Source: Paraescarpia echinospica
Lineage: Eukaryota > Annelida > Polychaeta > Sabellida > Siboglinidae
Assembly (NCBI GenBank): GCA_020002185.1
Contig: CM034542.1
Location: 54,405,858 to 54,469,857, forward strand
Reading direction: 5' to 3'
Length of the DNA: 64,000 bases
Shown piece by piece: positions 10,853-21,600 of this stretch. Position 1 is the first letter of the stretch, and each line of letters opens with the position of its first letter. The translations under genes were made by a program, and so were the position numbers. The notes under the pieces were generated by a model, which had not been told where the DNA came from, did not search any database, and saw nothing but the letters and a program-made list of their open reading frames with translations.

Positions 10853-11695
10853 AAGTAGCGTACGATAACATATTTGTCTTGAGTTTGACTTGTCTATATT
10901 TATTTTAATATTACATGTAAGCTTTCTGTTACATATAAATATTTAGTGTAGAAGTGATTTATTATTAATGTGTAAAATGTAAATGTTTGCATATAGAGCA
11001 AGACATCTGCAGCGGCAACTCCTACAGTGGAAGTTAGGAAGTCGAAGAGACTCGACCCATCCCTTCCACCTACTACAAGTTAGGTGCCTACGTTTTCGCA
11101 GAGTTTGGCAGACTCAGAATACGAACCATTATCAGGCATTGTGTGTTGTGTTACAAACTTGTAAACCATTACACCATACGATTTATGATAATAACTCTGC
11201 AAGATATATTATATTCGTTTCAGAAATATGTAACAAGATATTGTACAACTAAGCAACTATTTGCATAAGAGCATAATTTATATTTGGCTGCATGTGTTGC
11301 TTTATGTTGTGCATGCTAAATAAGGCAGGTTTCTTCCCTATAATATATAGGTCACATTGCTATCGTTTACAAACCAACTGCATGGGCTATGATTATGACA
11401 ACCGATGTTCTTGTTATGGACACAACTTTTCAGTGGTCTCACAGATTACCGCCCGCATGGTGATATATATTTATTTCTGTTACATTATAACACTAACACA
11501 TATTTGTAAACCGTAATTTCAAAAAAACATCAATCTCGGTTTAATATTCATAGTTTATGTTATAAGAACATTGGAATTTTCTGTCTTCTTAACTTAAGTA
11601 CAACCTGTGTCCTTGTTTGTTTCCTTCAGAGAAACCCTGGTCGTGAAGATTTTCCCTAACTACATTCATCAGTAGCACAAGAATTAGGAGCTGAT

Positions 11696-11926
11696 GTGAC
11701 AGCTGAAATACCGACTGCTGGAAACCTACCCAGGAAAAGGAGGTCATCTGTCCAAAAGAAGCTAAACGCCTTGAAGGTGAAGACGAAGAGGCTGCAAAGA
11801 CGTGTATGGGTTTTGGAGAATCATTTAAAGCGCTCTACTCGTAATCAGAAAGAAGGATCAGGGCAAACAAGAACTGATACGACTCCCATAAACACCGTTT
11901 TAGACAACGCTGATATGCCGTGCTGA
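11696..11926 (+). pseudogene. Basic coiled-coil fragment inside the TIR element
   Basis: A 76-residue frame from the first ATG with a Lys/Arg-rich, probably helical segment (RKRRSSVQKKLNALKVK then RLQRRVWVLENHLKR), as often follows a DNA-binding finger in transposon proteins. A candidate 3' splice site (TTCCTTCAG at about 11630) lies upstream, but all three frames between it and 11690 have stops, so the gene is damaged or the acceptor is elsewhere. It stops at 11924-11926, eight bases before the next frame. Confidence 0.45.
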
Positions 11927-11933
11927 CATAATA

Positions 11934-12317
11934 ATGAGGAAGGACGGATTGAACCTTTCGCGAAACAAAGAAGTGAGAAAGGTTCTCGCTGCCTATGAAT
12001 CACTTGTGATGGAAATGCAAGATATTCCAGTCAAGAAAAGGCAGTCACTCTTCACAGGACGTCACCTGAAGAGAAGTCGGGCAGGAAGCATGGTCGCGAA
12101 GAAGTTGCACCTAGACCGACGATACGTTCTCCGCAAGAATGGCTTCGTAGGACAAAATACAGCACAACACTTGAAGGCCAGACGTAGGCCGTTACCCGTG
12201 AAGGAGTTCATGAAGAGACCGGATCAATTTACACTTCTGCCAGGCAAGAAGGATGCCGTGAAAGATGGTACGAAGAAGGTGCAGAAATATACTTTGACTG
12301 ACTATAAGGAACAATAA
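11934..12317 (+). pseudogene. Fragment of an uncharacterised invertebrate transposon-like protein family
   Basis: A 127-residue basic frame. KKRQSLFTGRHLKRSRAG and later VKEFMKRPDQFTLLPGKKD followed by KVQKYTLTDYKEQ resemble, from memory, the N-terminal half of a widespread uncharacterised family with the pattern V-x-x-F-Y/M-x-R-x-D ... P/S-GKKD-x-V ... K-x-Q-K/R-x-x-L-T-D. That family normally continues for several hundred residues; here it ends at a stop right after the TDY motif. The match was not checked by search. Its position between the two TIRs suggests it belongs to that element. Confidence 0.45.
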
Positions 12318-12973
12318 GAATTCAATGTAGACATTATTGTCCATGCCGCTGCATGTTTAAAATGGTGTTCGTAGTTGTTTTGTAATTTGTGACGAAGGAT
12401 AATGATTGTCTTCAATTAAAGCTACATTGCGTGTCCAGCGTCATCAGTATATACCCATTTCTTAGCTCACAGTTTGCCTAGTCTTGATCCCCGGACGCAT
12501 ATGACAGTTGGCACACACAAAGATAACTGATCAGGGTTACTGATTATATATCAGTTATAATTCCACACACTTTTCTGAGAGAGCTGCACTAATTGAAAAT
12601 AGGCCATTCCAAGAAACAACAGAGTGCAAAAACTATCACCAAAGTAACAACGAGGAAAAGGAATGTTTCCAAGTCAAATTTAATCGTCTACCTCTTGATT
12701 CTTATTAAATGGCATGTACACTAGATGATCCAAAAACATTTTCCCCTTTACATGTAATTTAAAATGCTTTAACTGTAGCAAATATTTTAATTTTTCGTCA
12801 ATTATGCTGGACACGCGATGAAAATCACGTTTGACTTCAAGTGACTGTCATAACAAAAGTAACCCATATTACATTGACCCATTTATGGAAAATATGCCTC
12901 AATATACGTACAATGAGAAAATATAACTTAATCGGTCAGAATTAAACATTTATTTTTGGACCTGTTAAAACCT

Positions 12974-13004
12974 AATTGTACACTTTTTGGGACATTGGCC
13001 CATA
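12974..13004 (-). repeat. Right terminal inverted repeat
   Basis: Reverse complement of the left terminus. On the plus strand it ends TTGGCCCA and is followed by TA, so a TA duplication is possible. Confidence 0.8.
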
Positions 13005-13855
13005 AGCGTCATCCCGTACAAGTATAAGTCCCTTCAAATATGACCGAATGCCCCCTGTTGTGGCGAATGCAATATTGATGCTTGACCTGTATTAAGTCAA
13101 ACAGATGGGGTTCGCGCAACCATGTGAACCTTCGCAAACACGTGGGCCCGCCCTACGACGTATAAATCAATGCTGAAGAAGGTCACCAGATATTGGAAAG
13201 ACCCATTAAAAAATCGTGATATAAAAATTAAAATGTTTCTGCGTGGCAGTGACTCGATCACTGGTAGCATGTTTATGGACAGCGCAGACTCGGTTCGGCT
13301 TAGCGTAACAATTGGACGGCTAACCTTTGTTTTATGTCGGACATTACCAGAACATTCAGTGTTTATAGACATAGATCTAAGATTAAAGACCGCCAGACTT
13401 GATGTTGCATAATTTACATGGTTTATTACAACGCGACCTGTGTCTAAACATTACAATGATCTACAATCGACGTAAAAGATTCCGTCATGATGTTTATGCT
13501 AATATGTGAACTGTAGTCGAGAACCAGCGGTTATGGCTTGTTAGCACAGCTGGTGGAAGTAACCACGGAAATTACATTTGATCAGATGGCCAAGAGCATT
13601 TGTGATGTTAAAGATCAAATGCTAATCAATGTGTTTGATGGAGAACTTATTGGCGTGGATCCACCGCGACTGGTCCCAAAGTGGCTACGCTTTGTTGTGT
13701 CAAATAGAGATGAGATAACTGTTCATTTATTGCTTGTTAGCATAACAATTGACCTCCTGGTCATCTCACAGGTCATCTGAGATAATTTAGCCAATTTGGA
13801 TTTACACGAACTAGCCTTATACTTTGACTGGGTGAGTGAGTTTGGTCACGTTCAC
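13005..13855. other. Noncoding, nothing recognised
   Basis: Open frames of about 80 residues occur on both strands (13170-13412 and 13538-13780 plus, 13097-13372 minus) without family resemblance. Confidence 0.4.
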
Positions 13856-14262
13856 CTCTCTACAGACCGTTGGTCATGTCCATGGCCCACTGTCTCTAGA
13901 CCATTGGTTATGTCCATGAACCACGGTCTACAGACTATTGGTCATGTCCATGGACCACTGCTACAGACCATTGGCCATGTACCACTGTGTATAGACTATT
14001 GGTTATGTCCATGGACCACTGTCTACAGACTATTGGTTGTATCATGGGCCACTGTTTACAGACTATTGGTCATGTCCTTGGACCACTGTCTACATACTAT
14101 TGGTCATGTCCATGGACCACTGTCTACAGACCATTGGTCATGTCCATGGACTTCTGTCTACAGACTATTGGTCATGTCCATGGACCACTGTCTACAGACT
14201 ATTGGTCATATCCGTTGACCACTGTCTACAGACCATTGGTCATGTTCATGAACCACTGGTAA
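13856..14262. repeat. 34-bp minisatellite, about 12 degenerate copies
   Basis: Tandem units containing TTGGTCATGTCCATGGACCA and CTGTCTACAGACTA, with many substitutions and a few short indels. Open frames across it are repeat artefacts. Confidence 0.9.
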
Positions 14263-14589
14263 TGTCTACGGTATGTTGGTTATGTTAATTTGATGCATTC
14301 AAAGGTCATGGAAGTAGCTATTTTGAAATAATTCCTGCAAACTAATGATTAGACTTCACTGTTTTAAAATTTGTTTTTGGAAAATGTGTTCATGAAGATG
14401 AGTACAACTGGAGAGTAAGCGGGCAATTTGTGTCTAGAATGTGCTGGCGGAAACCTGCTAGAAGTTCAAAGACGGCATATTATGTACACATACTCTGATT
14501 ACCGGGTAGATACACTCATCTGGCAAGGGAAACACACTCCCTGACTTGGGTTGGCTATGGAAACAAAAACGTGGTTACCACAGCAGTAG

Positions 14590-14875
14590 GAGCATTCAAC
14601 TGTAAATCTAAAGATTCCGGGTATTAACCCTCTTGCTGACATTTTGAACATTGGGCAAGTTCGTTCATAGAACTTTCCTCCAGTTCACTCAGCTGTATGA
14701 GTGAGTACCTGGCTATAGACAGTGGTGGGTATTTGTGTACGAACAGTATTTGTGCAATAACGGCTGAATGCTTCCCAGAGAAGTCGAGATGGTGTTCGAT
14801 TGAACAGGTCTGCCGGGGAATGAAGTGTAAAGTGCTTTGAGCAGTGCAAAGGACTGGATATGGCTATTTATGAGA
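14590..14875 (+). mobile_element. SINE with LINE-like 3' tail, copy 1
   Basis: The body shares TTGGGCAAGTTC, CTCCAGTTCA, TGTATGAGTGAGTACCTGG, AGACAGTGGTGG (14717-14728), ATGCTTCCCAGAGAAGTCGA and a tail AAGTGCTTTGAGCAG with the reverse complement of 60604-61550. The head has a decayed RNA polymerase III box B. The tail resembles the 3' ends of CR1/L2-type LINEs, which would supply the transposition machinery. Confidence 0.75.
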
Positions 14876-14959
14876 GCTTAGCTAAGTTACTTTTTGATAA
14901 ACAGTTTAATATACAACCCATAAAAGACACATAGACCTACTTCAGCGATTATACTCCAA

Positions 14960-15487
14960 TTTATTAGTCTTTAGTCTGTTGAATCATAATAAACATTTAC
15001 TGTTAAATATACACAGCGATACAATATCACAATATCTGGTTTAGGACACATGTCGGGTTGGGCATAGAAAGAGATGGTCTGGGACTAGCACAACTACATT
15101 TAAATGGGTCGATGGAGCATCGTCATAATTACTTCTGTATACCGGCATCCTCTCCTGGATTTGTTATGTAAATTCTGGCCTCCCGGAAAAAAGAACATTT
15201 CCTGTATTGTTGTACAATATAAAAACTTGAGTTTGTAGAAGTGTAGCTAGTTCACAGGAATTACCTTAAGTAGTTTTTGGTTTGCCTCAAGGTTGTGGAG
15301 TTGGAGAAATTCGTTATGGACACGTGTACATTAAGGCAGCTTTAACTTTACAATACAAACATCAAGTCGACTGGTTACTGAAGTTTACTGATAGAAAATT
15401 AAAAGTTCCTTGAAATCTTTCTTCATATTCCACAACTCTCGGGATGATGACAAAGACATTTTGAGGACACAGTTTGAAAGAAGGCTT
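14960..15487 (-). promoter_or_regulatory. Probable pold2 3' UTR with candidate polyadenylation signal
   Basis: About 520 bp after the pold2 stop codon without coding similarity. On the minus strand AATAAA falls at 14965-14960, a plausible polyadenylation signal. Inferred from position only. Confidence 0.4.
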
Positions 15488-15636
15488 TCATCTCATTGTT
15501 TCTGGAGTCGACGCAGGGAATGTAGCATCAAACGTGATTGGTTGACACTCCAACGTGCGAAGGTTGACGAGGACGCACATTTTTGATTGGCTGAATCTCG
15601 GCAAGGTCAGCAGCAGCACTTTCTGGCCCGATGGTC
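15488..15636 (-). CDS. pold2: pold2 terminal exon E
   Basis: 149 bp with stop TGA at 15490-15488. It starts with two bases completing Gly, then [28 protein letters not shown] and a short family-variable tail. The acceptor is CTCTGTTGTAG at 15647-15637. It matches the POLD2 C-terminus. The previous exon lies 36.1 kb away; the phase and protein join are exact, and no second copy of this exon was seen nearer to exon D. A LINE on the opposite strand begins within about 50-100 bp of its acceptor. Confidence 0.92.
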
Positions 15637-18600
15637 CTACAACAGAGGTCACACCAAGGTCATGCGGAGATACAGTACAAGAAAGAGTTGTACATACATA
15701 ACAATAACACACACATTACATGCCCTACTTCGCATGGGCGATGCAAGCGAGGCAAATGTGCTGGCGTGTTGACACGTTTCAGCACACGGACACAATGCCC
15801 TCCTCTCCCTGGGTTATTTCTCTCAAATGTGAGATCTCTGAAGAACAAGTGGGACGAATGGTTTTATTTGATGAAAACCATATGTGATTTTTGAGACTAT
15901 TCTGTGTAGTTTCACAGAAACATGGCTTGACCCCAGACTCAGAGCCGTCCTTCCTTCTGGGTACACACTTCACAGAGCCGACCGCTTGTCAGAACTTTCA
16001 GACAAATCTAAAGGGGATGGGGTGTGGTGTTTTTTATGCTAAACCATTGATCGTGTAAAGACTCATCAGTTCTGTCTACTACTTACTCCCCTGAACCTGA
16101 GACTCTTATCAAGTGTAGACCGTTCTACCTGCCGTGAGAGTTCCCCTCACTTGTCATGGTGGGAATGTACATCCCACCCCAGGTCAACGCAACTACTGCG
16201 ATCGGCGATCTCACCGATCAGATCGTCACAGTGGAAAACTCTAACCATGACTCACTTGTGCTAATTCTCGGTGAGTTCAACCACACTCTGCTGCCTAAAG
16301 ATCTCCCAAAGTATAAGCAGCATGTCAAGTGTGCCATTAGAGAGAGGAAAACCTTTGATCACTGCTACAGTACAATCAGGGATGTCTATCATGCGGTCCC
16401 ACATGTCCCATTGGCTTCTCCAACCACTCCATGATCTACCTTCCTACCGCCAGAAGCTTAGAACAGCAAAACCCTGCGTTTGCAATGTCAACCGCTGGGA
16501 CCGTGAATCTATTCACCGTCTCGAAGGTTGTTTGGCCAGTACAGACGGGGACTCGTTTAAACATGTGTGCAGACATTCATGAATATGCAGACACTGTGAC
16601 GTCTTACATAAGCTGCCAGGATCTGTGTATTCCCAGAAGACTGTCAAAGACCTGAAATTCAAGCTGAAAAAGGATGCTTTCAAGAGTGGAAACCATGCAC
16701 AATACAAGAAGGCCAAGTACGATGTCCAAAGAGCAATAGAGGGAGCAAAGTCTGACTATAGGAGAAAGTTGGAAGGCCAGTTCCTTTCCAATGACACCCG
16801 CGCTCTCTGGAAGACCCTGCAAAGTATTACTGGCTACAAGCAGAAGCTCTCCACTCCTGGCTTCGATTCTGCAACACGAGACAACCTCAATAACTTTTAC
16901 GCCCGCTTCGACTGACAGAATTTGACGCCAGACTCGGTCAGCCCGCCCGTCCCTGCCGTGCCACTCCCTCCTCCCTTTACCCTGCAGGAGCACGAGGTGA
17001 GGAAGGTCTTCAAGCAGCAGAGCAGCAGGAAAGCAGCTGGTCCTAACAATGTTTCCATCTCCACACTGAAACACTGCGCTGATGAACTGGCTCCTGTATT
17101 CACAGAACTGTTTAACTTCTCACTCCATCAGCGCACTGTTCTTGTCTGTTTCAACGCAGCAACTATCATCCCTGTTCCGAAGAAGACCAAGATGACAGCG
17201 CTGAACGACTACCACCCCGTGGCCCTGACGCCAGTGGTGATGAAGGTGCTGGAGCAATTGGTTCTCAAGTACCTGAAATCAATTATCGATCCATTGCTTG
17301 ACCGATTTCATTTTACGTATTGCGAAAATAGATCTGTTGAGGATGCTGTCTCTCTCACGGCTTGTTTTATGTTCTCCAATATCTCGAGGGTCCTGACACT
17401 TACGCAAGGATCCTTTTTGTTAATTATAGCTCTGCTTTTAACACCATTATCCTCTCAAAACAGTTTGAGAAGTAACAGAAGTTCTGTGAATCCTCGATTT
17501 TATGTTGAACAGACTAGACAGCAGGTTGCGAAAATAGGTGATAACTTATCATCATCACCTACTTTGTCCACTGGCGCGCCCCAGGGTTGTGTCCTGTCGC
17601 CAATTACTCTGTCCACTGGCGCGCCCCAGGGTTGTGTCCTGTCGCCAATTACTCTGTCCACTGGCGCGCCCCAGGGTTGTGTCTGTTGCCAATTATTCTG
17701 TCCACTGGCGAGCCCAGGGTTGTGTCCTGTCGCCAATTACTCTGTCCACTGGCGCGCCCCAGGGTTGTATCCTGTCGGCAATTACTCTGTCCATTGGCGC
17801 GCCCAAGGGTTGTGTCCTGTCGCCAATTACTCTGTCCACTGGCGCGCCCCAGGGTTGTGTCCTGTCGGCAATTACTCTGTCCATTGGCGCGCCCAAGGGT
17901 TGTGTCCTGTCGCCAATTACTCTGTCCACTTGTTGTCCTGTCGCCAATTACTCTGTCCACTGGCGCACCCCAGGGTTGTGTCCTGTCGCCAATTACTCTG
18001 TCCACTGGCGCGGCCCAGGGTTGTGTCCTGTCGTCAATTACTCTGTCCACAGGCGCGGCCCAGGGTTGTGTCCTGTCGTCAATTACTCTGTCCACTGGCG
18101 CGCCCCAGGGTTGTGTCCTGTCGCCAATTACTCTGTCCACTGGCGCAGCCCAGGGATTGTGTCCTGTCGCCAATTACTCTGTCCACCGGCGCGGCCCAAG
18201 GTTGTGTTCTGTCGCCAATTACTCTGTCCACTGGCGCGCCCCAGGGTTGTGTCCTGTCGTCAATTACTCTGTCCACTGGCGCGGCCCAGGGTTGTGTCCT
18301 GTCGTCAATTACTTTGTCCACTGGCGCGGCCCAGGGTTGTGTCCTGTCGCCAATTACTATGTCCACCGGCGTGGCCCAGGGTTGTGTCCTGTCGCCAATT
18401 ACTTTGTCCACTGGCGCGGCCCAGGGTTGTGTCCTGTCGCCAATTACTCTGTCCACTGGCGTGGCCCATGGTTGTGTCCTGTCGCCAATTACTCTGTCCA
18501 CTGGCGTGGCCCAGGGTTGTGTCCTGTCGCCAATTACTCTGTCCACTGGCGCGGCCCAGGGTTGTGTCCTGTCGTCAATTACTCTGTCCACTGGCGCGGC

Positions 18601-21600
18601 CCAGGGTTGTGTCCTGTCGCCAATTACTCTGTCCACAGGCGTGGCCCAGGGTTGTGTCCTGTCGTCAATTACTCTGTCCACTGGCGCAGCCCAGGGTTGT
18701 GTCCTGTCGCCAATTACTCTGTCCACTGGCGTGGCCCAGGGTTGTGTCCTGTCGCCAATTACTCTGTCCACTGGCGTGGCCCAGGGTTGTGTCCTGTCGC
18801 CAATTACTCTGTCCACTGGCGCGGCCCAGGGTTGTGTCCTGTCGTCAATTACTCTGTCCACAGGCGCGGCCCAGGGTTGTGTCCTGTCGTCAATTACTCT
18901 GTCCACTGGCGCGGCCCAGGGTTTTGTCCTGTCGTCAATTACTCTGTCCACTGGCGCGGCCCAGGGTTGTGTCCTGTCGTCAATGCTGTACTCTCTTTTT
19001 ACATATGATTGTGCATCTTGTCATGAAAGTACCAAAATACTGAAATTTGCAGACGACACTGTAATGCAGGGGCTCATTACGAACTCAAATGAATCTGAGT
19101 ATCGTGAACAGGTAAACAAACTTGTCAGTTGGTGCAATGAAACAGTCTTGAACTGAATGAAAGTAAAACAAAAGAAATGATTGTAGATTTCAGAAGGAAG
19201 AAATCTTCCCCCTTCTCCCCTCTTGATCGACGGCAAAACAGTCAAAATTGTCAAAGTTTCTAAGCTCTACAATCTCAAGCGACCTTATATAGGAGCTAAG
19301 TGTTGATACCATTCTAAAAAAATCCCAGCAACGTGTGTACTTTCTGAGGAGGCGGAGAGCATGTAGCTTGGCCAGTCAAATTTTTAAAGAGCTGTGACCG
19401 AGAGTGTTCTGACCTACTCGATCACAGTTTGGTTTGGTTCTATCGCTGTCAAGGAAAGGCTCAGGTTGAACAGAGTTGTAAAAACTGCTTGTAGAATAAT
19501 CGGCAGAGATCTTCCCAGTCTTGAATCCATGTATAAGGAGCGCCTGTTAAGAAGAGCCGGCCTCATCTCCCAGGACCCATCCCATCATACCCATGACCTA
19601 TTTGATCCTCTCCCATCCCGTCGCCGGTTCAGGTCCAACAAAACCAGGACCAGCAGGTTCAGCAGCAGCACTTACCCCCTAGCCATCCAAGCCCTATCAA
19701 AACATTAGAGGGTACCAAAGTTTTTTAATTATGAAAATATGTTTTTACATTGCACTGATAATTATGCATATCGCTGTTTTGTGTTTTCGTTTTTTATGTG
19801 GAATTATTGTATGTGATTTTAATAAGGGTAAAAGAAAATTAATTTTTAAGAAAGTATTAACCGTGCATGATGTTAGTTATCGTTTTATTTCTAGAAGTAT
19901 ATTTAAATGTAATGGTTTGCTGCTTGTGAGTGTATTGATATGAATGTATGTGCTTGTATGACCAGACGTCACAACACATTCCAATGTGTTATTGTACTGA
20001 CTGCAGTAACAACACATGCAATAGATGTATCTTATCTTATTGCTGAATTACAGCTTCAAAGGGAAATCAAATCCTTAGATTATTTAGGCGAAAGATAGCA
20101 TATAAGGAAAAAGAACTAATAATACCGCTGTACAAAACAATAGTTAGGCCTCATTTAGAATATTGTGTACAAGCGTGGAGGCCACCATCGAAAAAAGGAC
20201 TAGATATGCTTGAAAGAGTACAGAGGAGAGCGACTAAAATTATACCAAAACTGAGGGATCTTAGTTATGAAATACGCCTAAACGAATGTTGTTTAACAAC
20301 ACAAGAGACCAGGAGACTGAGAGGAGATCAGATAGAAGTGTTTAAAATATTGAATGATTATGAAAATATTGGTATAAATATTTGTTCTCAGTTAAGAAAG
20401 ATAGGACTAGAGGACATCAAGTAATAACATCGACATATACCTCAGAAGAGCGGGATACACATAGATAAAAGGGTTGGACTCTCGATAAGCCAAAGTGCTT
20501 CCTTGTCCACCTGACATCTAGAGTTAATTCTCTGGGTGGCAATCTTGTTAAATCTTATCTTAACCAGGCTGGTTTGTGCCAGTCATTTGGGTGGCCTGTG
20601 TAGAGGGACCCCACTGCCCAGCAATGGCTGTAACAATCATACCTGACAATGAAAGCCTCTGATACCAACAAACCATACAAAGTTCACAAGGGGAGTTCGA
20701 GAGAATGCCCCCAACACAGTGCCTGGATGGCTGGGAAACAAAGCCCAGCTGGGGGAAGGGAAACAAGGCTTGCTGTCAACAACCCCCCTGGTCCCTTCAC
20801 TCCCCCCACAACATGGTCAGTGAAGGAGGTCAAGTCTCAAGCCAGACAGAGGCCGTGGCCCTGATAGACAGGCCTACACTTCTCACTCTGTGGTCAAGCC
20901 TTGGGCCACCAAGGCTTAGACTTGGTCACCCTCTGGTCAAGCCTTGAGCCAGCAAGGCCTAGACTTGGTCACTCCCTGGTCAAGTCTTGAGTCAGACAGG
21001 CCTAAATTTGGTCATTCTTTGGTAAAGCCTTGGGCTAGACTGGCCTACATTGGTCACTCTCTTGACTCAAGCCTTGAGCCAGCATGACCTGGAGTCCTAG
21101 TCTTGGTCTGTCTATGGTGACGTCTTCAGTCAGGAATAACTCGAGCTTTAAACTACCATTAACTGACAGTGTATTACATAACACACATCCATTTTAAATC
21201 ATAAATTACAACACCTTTATTTCTTTGCAACATTTTCTGTCATTGCGACGAAACTGCGATGCTGACAAGCTATTAATTATAAGTTCTCCACCCCATTTGA
21301 GACTGATGTCTCAAACTGTGTTGAGCAAAGACTATAGCTATAACTCAAGCGTGTTATGTCTGATTTCCTTCGGTTTTTCCACCACCCACTGTTAGGTTTT
21401 GTTCTCTTCTCTTCATGGTGTTAAGTACGTTTATTCACTCTTTAGATCACTGCACTGTCAAGTCCAACATCATTTTCAGACATGAAAGAACATCTAGGTG
21501 AGATGCTGCTGCAACTGTCAGGCACTCTAAAAGATTTGCTTCACACTTGAATCTTGCATGACAGTTTTGCACATGACAGTTTTCAGGGCAAAATACGATA

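Larger units (their letters stand above)
9052..13004 (+). mobile_element. TIR-bounded 3.95-kb DNA transposon, superfamily not assigned
   Basis: The left terminus (9052-9082) and the reverse complement of the right terminus (12974-13004) agree at nearly all of 31 positions, reading TATGGGCCA[G/A]TGTC and then CAAAAAGTGTACAATT. Flanking bases allow a 2-bp TA or AT duplication. A 15-bp motif, GCGTGTCCAGCGTCA and variants, recurs in both orientations near each end (9436, 9623, 9776, 9791, 10143 and 10308 on the left; 12428 and 12805 on the right). That is the layout of subterminal transposase-binding repeats. The interior holds decayed exon-like pieces on the plus strand (10661-12317) and no DDE domain that I recognise. 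Confidence 0.75.
15690..20035 (+). mobile_element. Rex1/Babar-like non-LTR retrotransposon, near full length, inactivated
   Basis: It runs from a 5' region ([14 protein letters not shown], then [14 protein letters not shown]) through APE endonuclease (about 15800-16430), a linker, and reverse transcriptase (about 16625-19156) to a C-terminal domain ending at 19708 and a 3' UTR with CTTATCTTATT near 20040. It sits antisense in the last pold2 intron. The clade is judged from motif style. The copy is dead: frameshifts, altered catalytic residues and a 1.4-kb minisatellite inside the RT domain. Confidence 0.85.

Noticed and set aside
16922..19156. 744-residue open frame as a functional protein
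   Set aside because: Most of its length is the 45-bp array. Motif A is out of frame and mutated, so it is a LINE relic with a repeat expansion.
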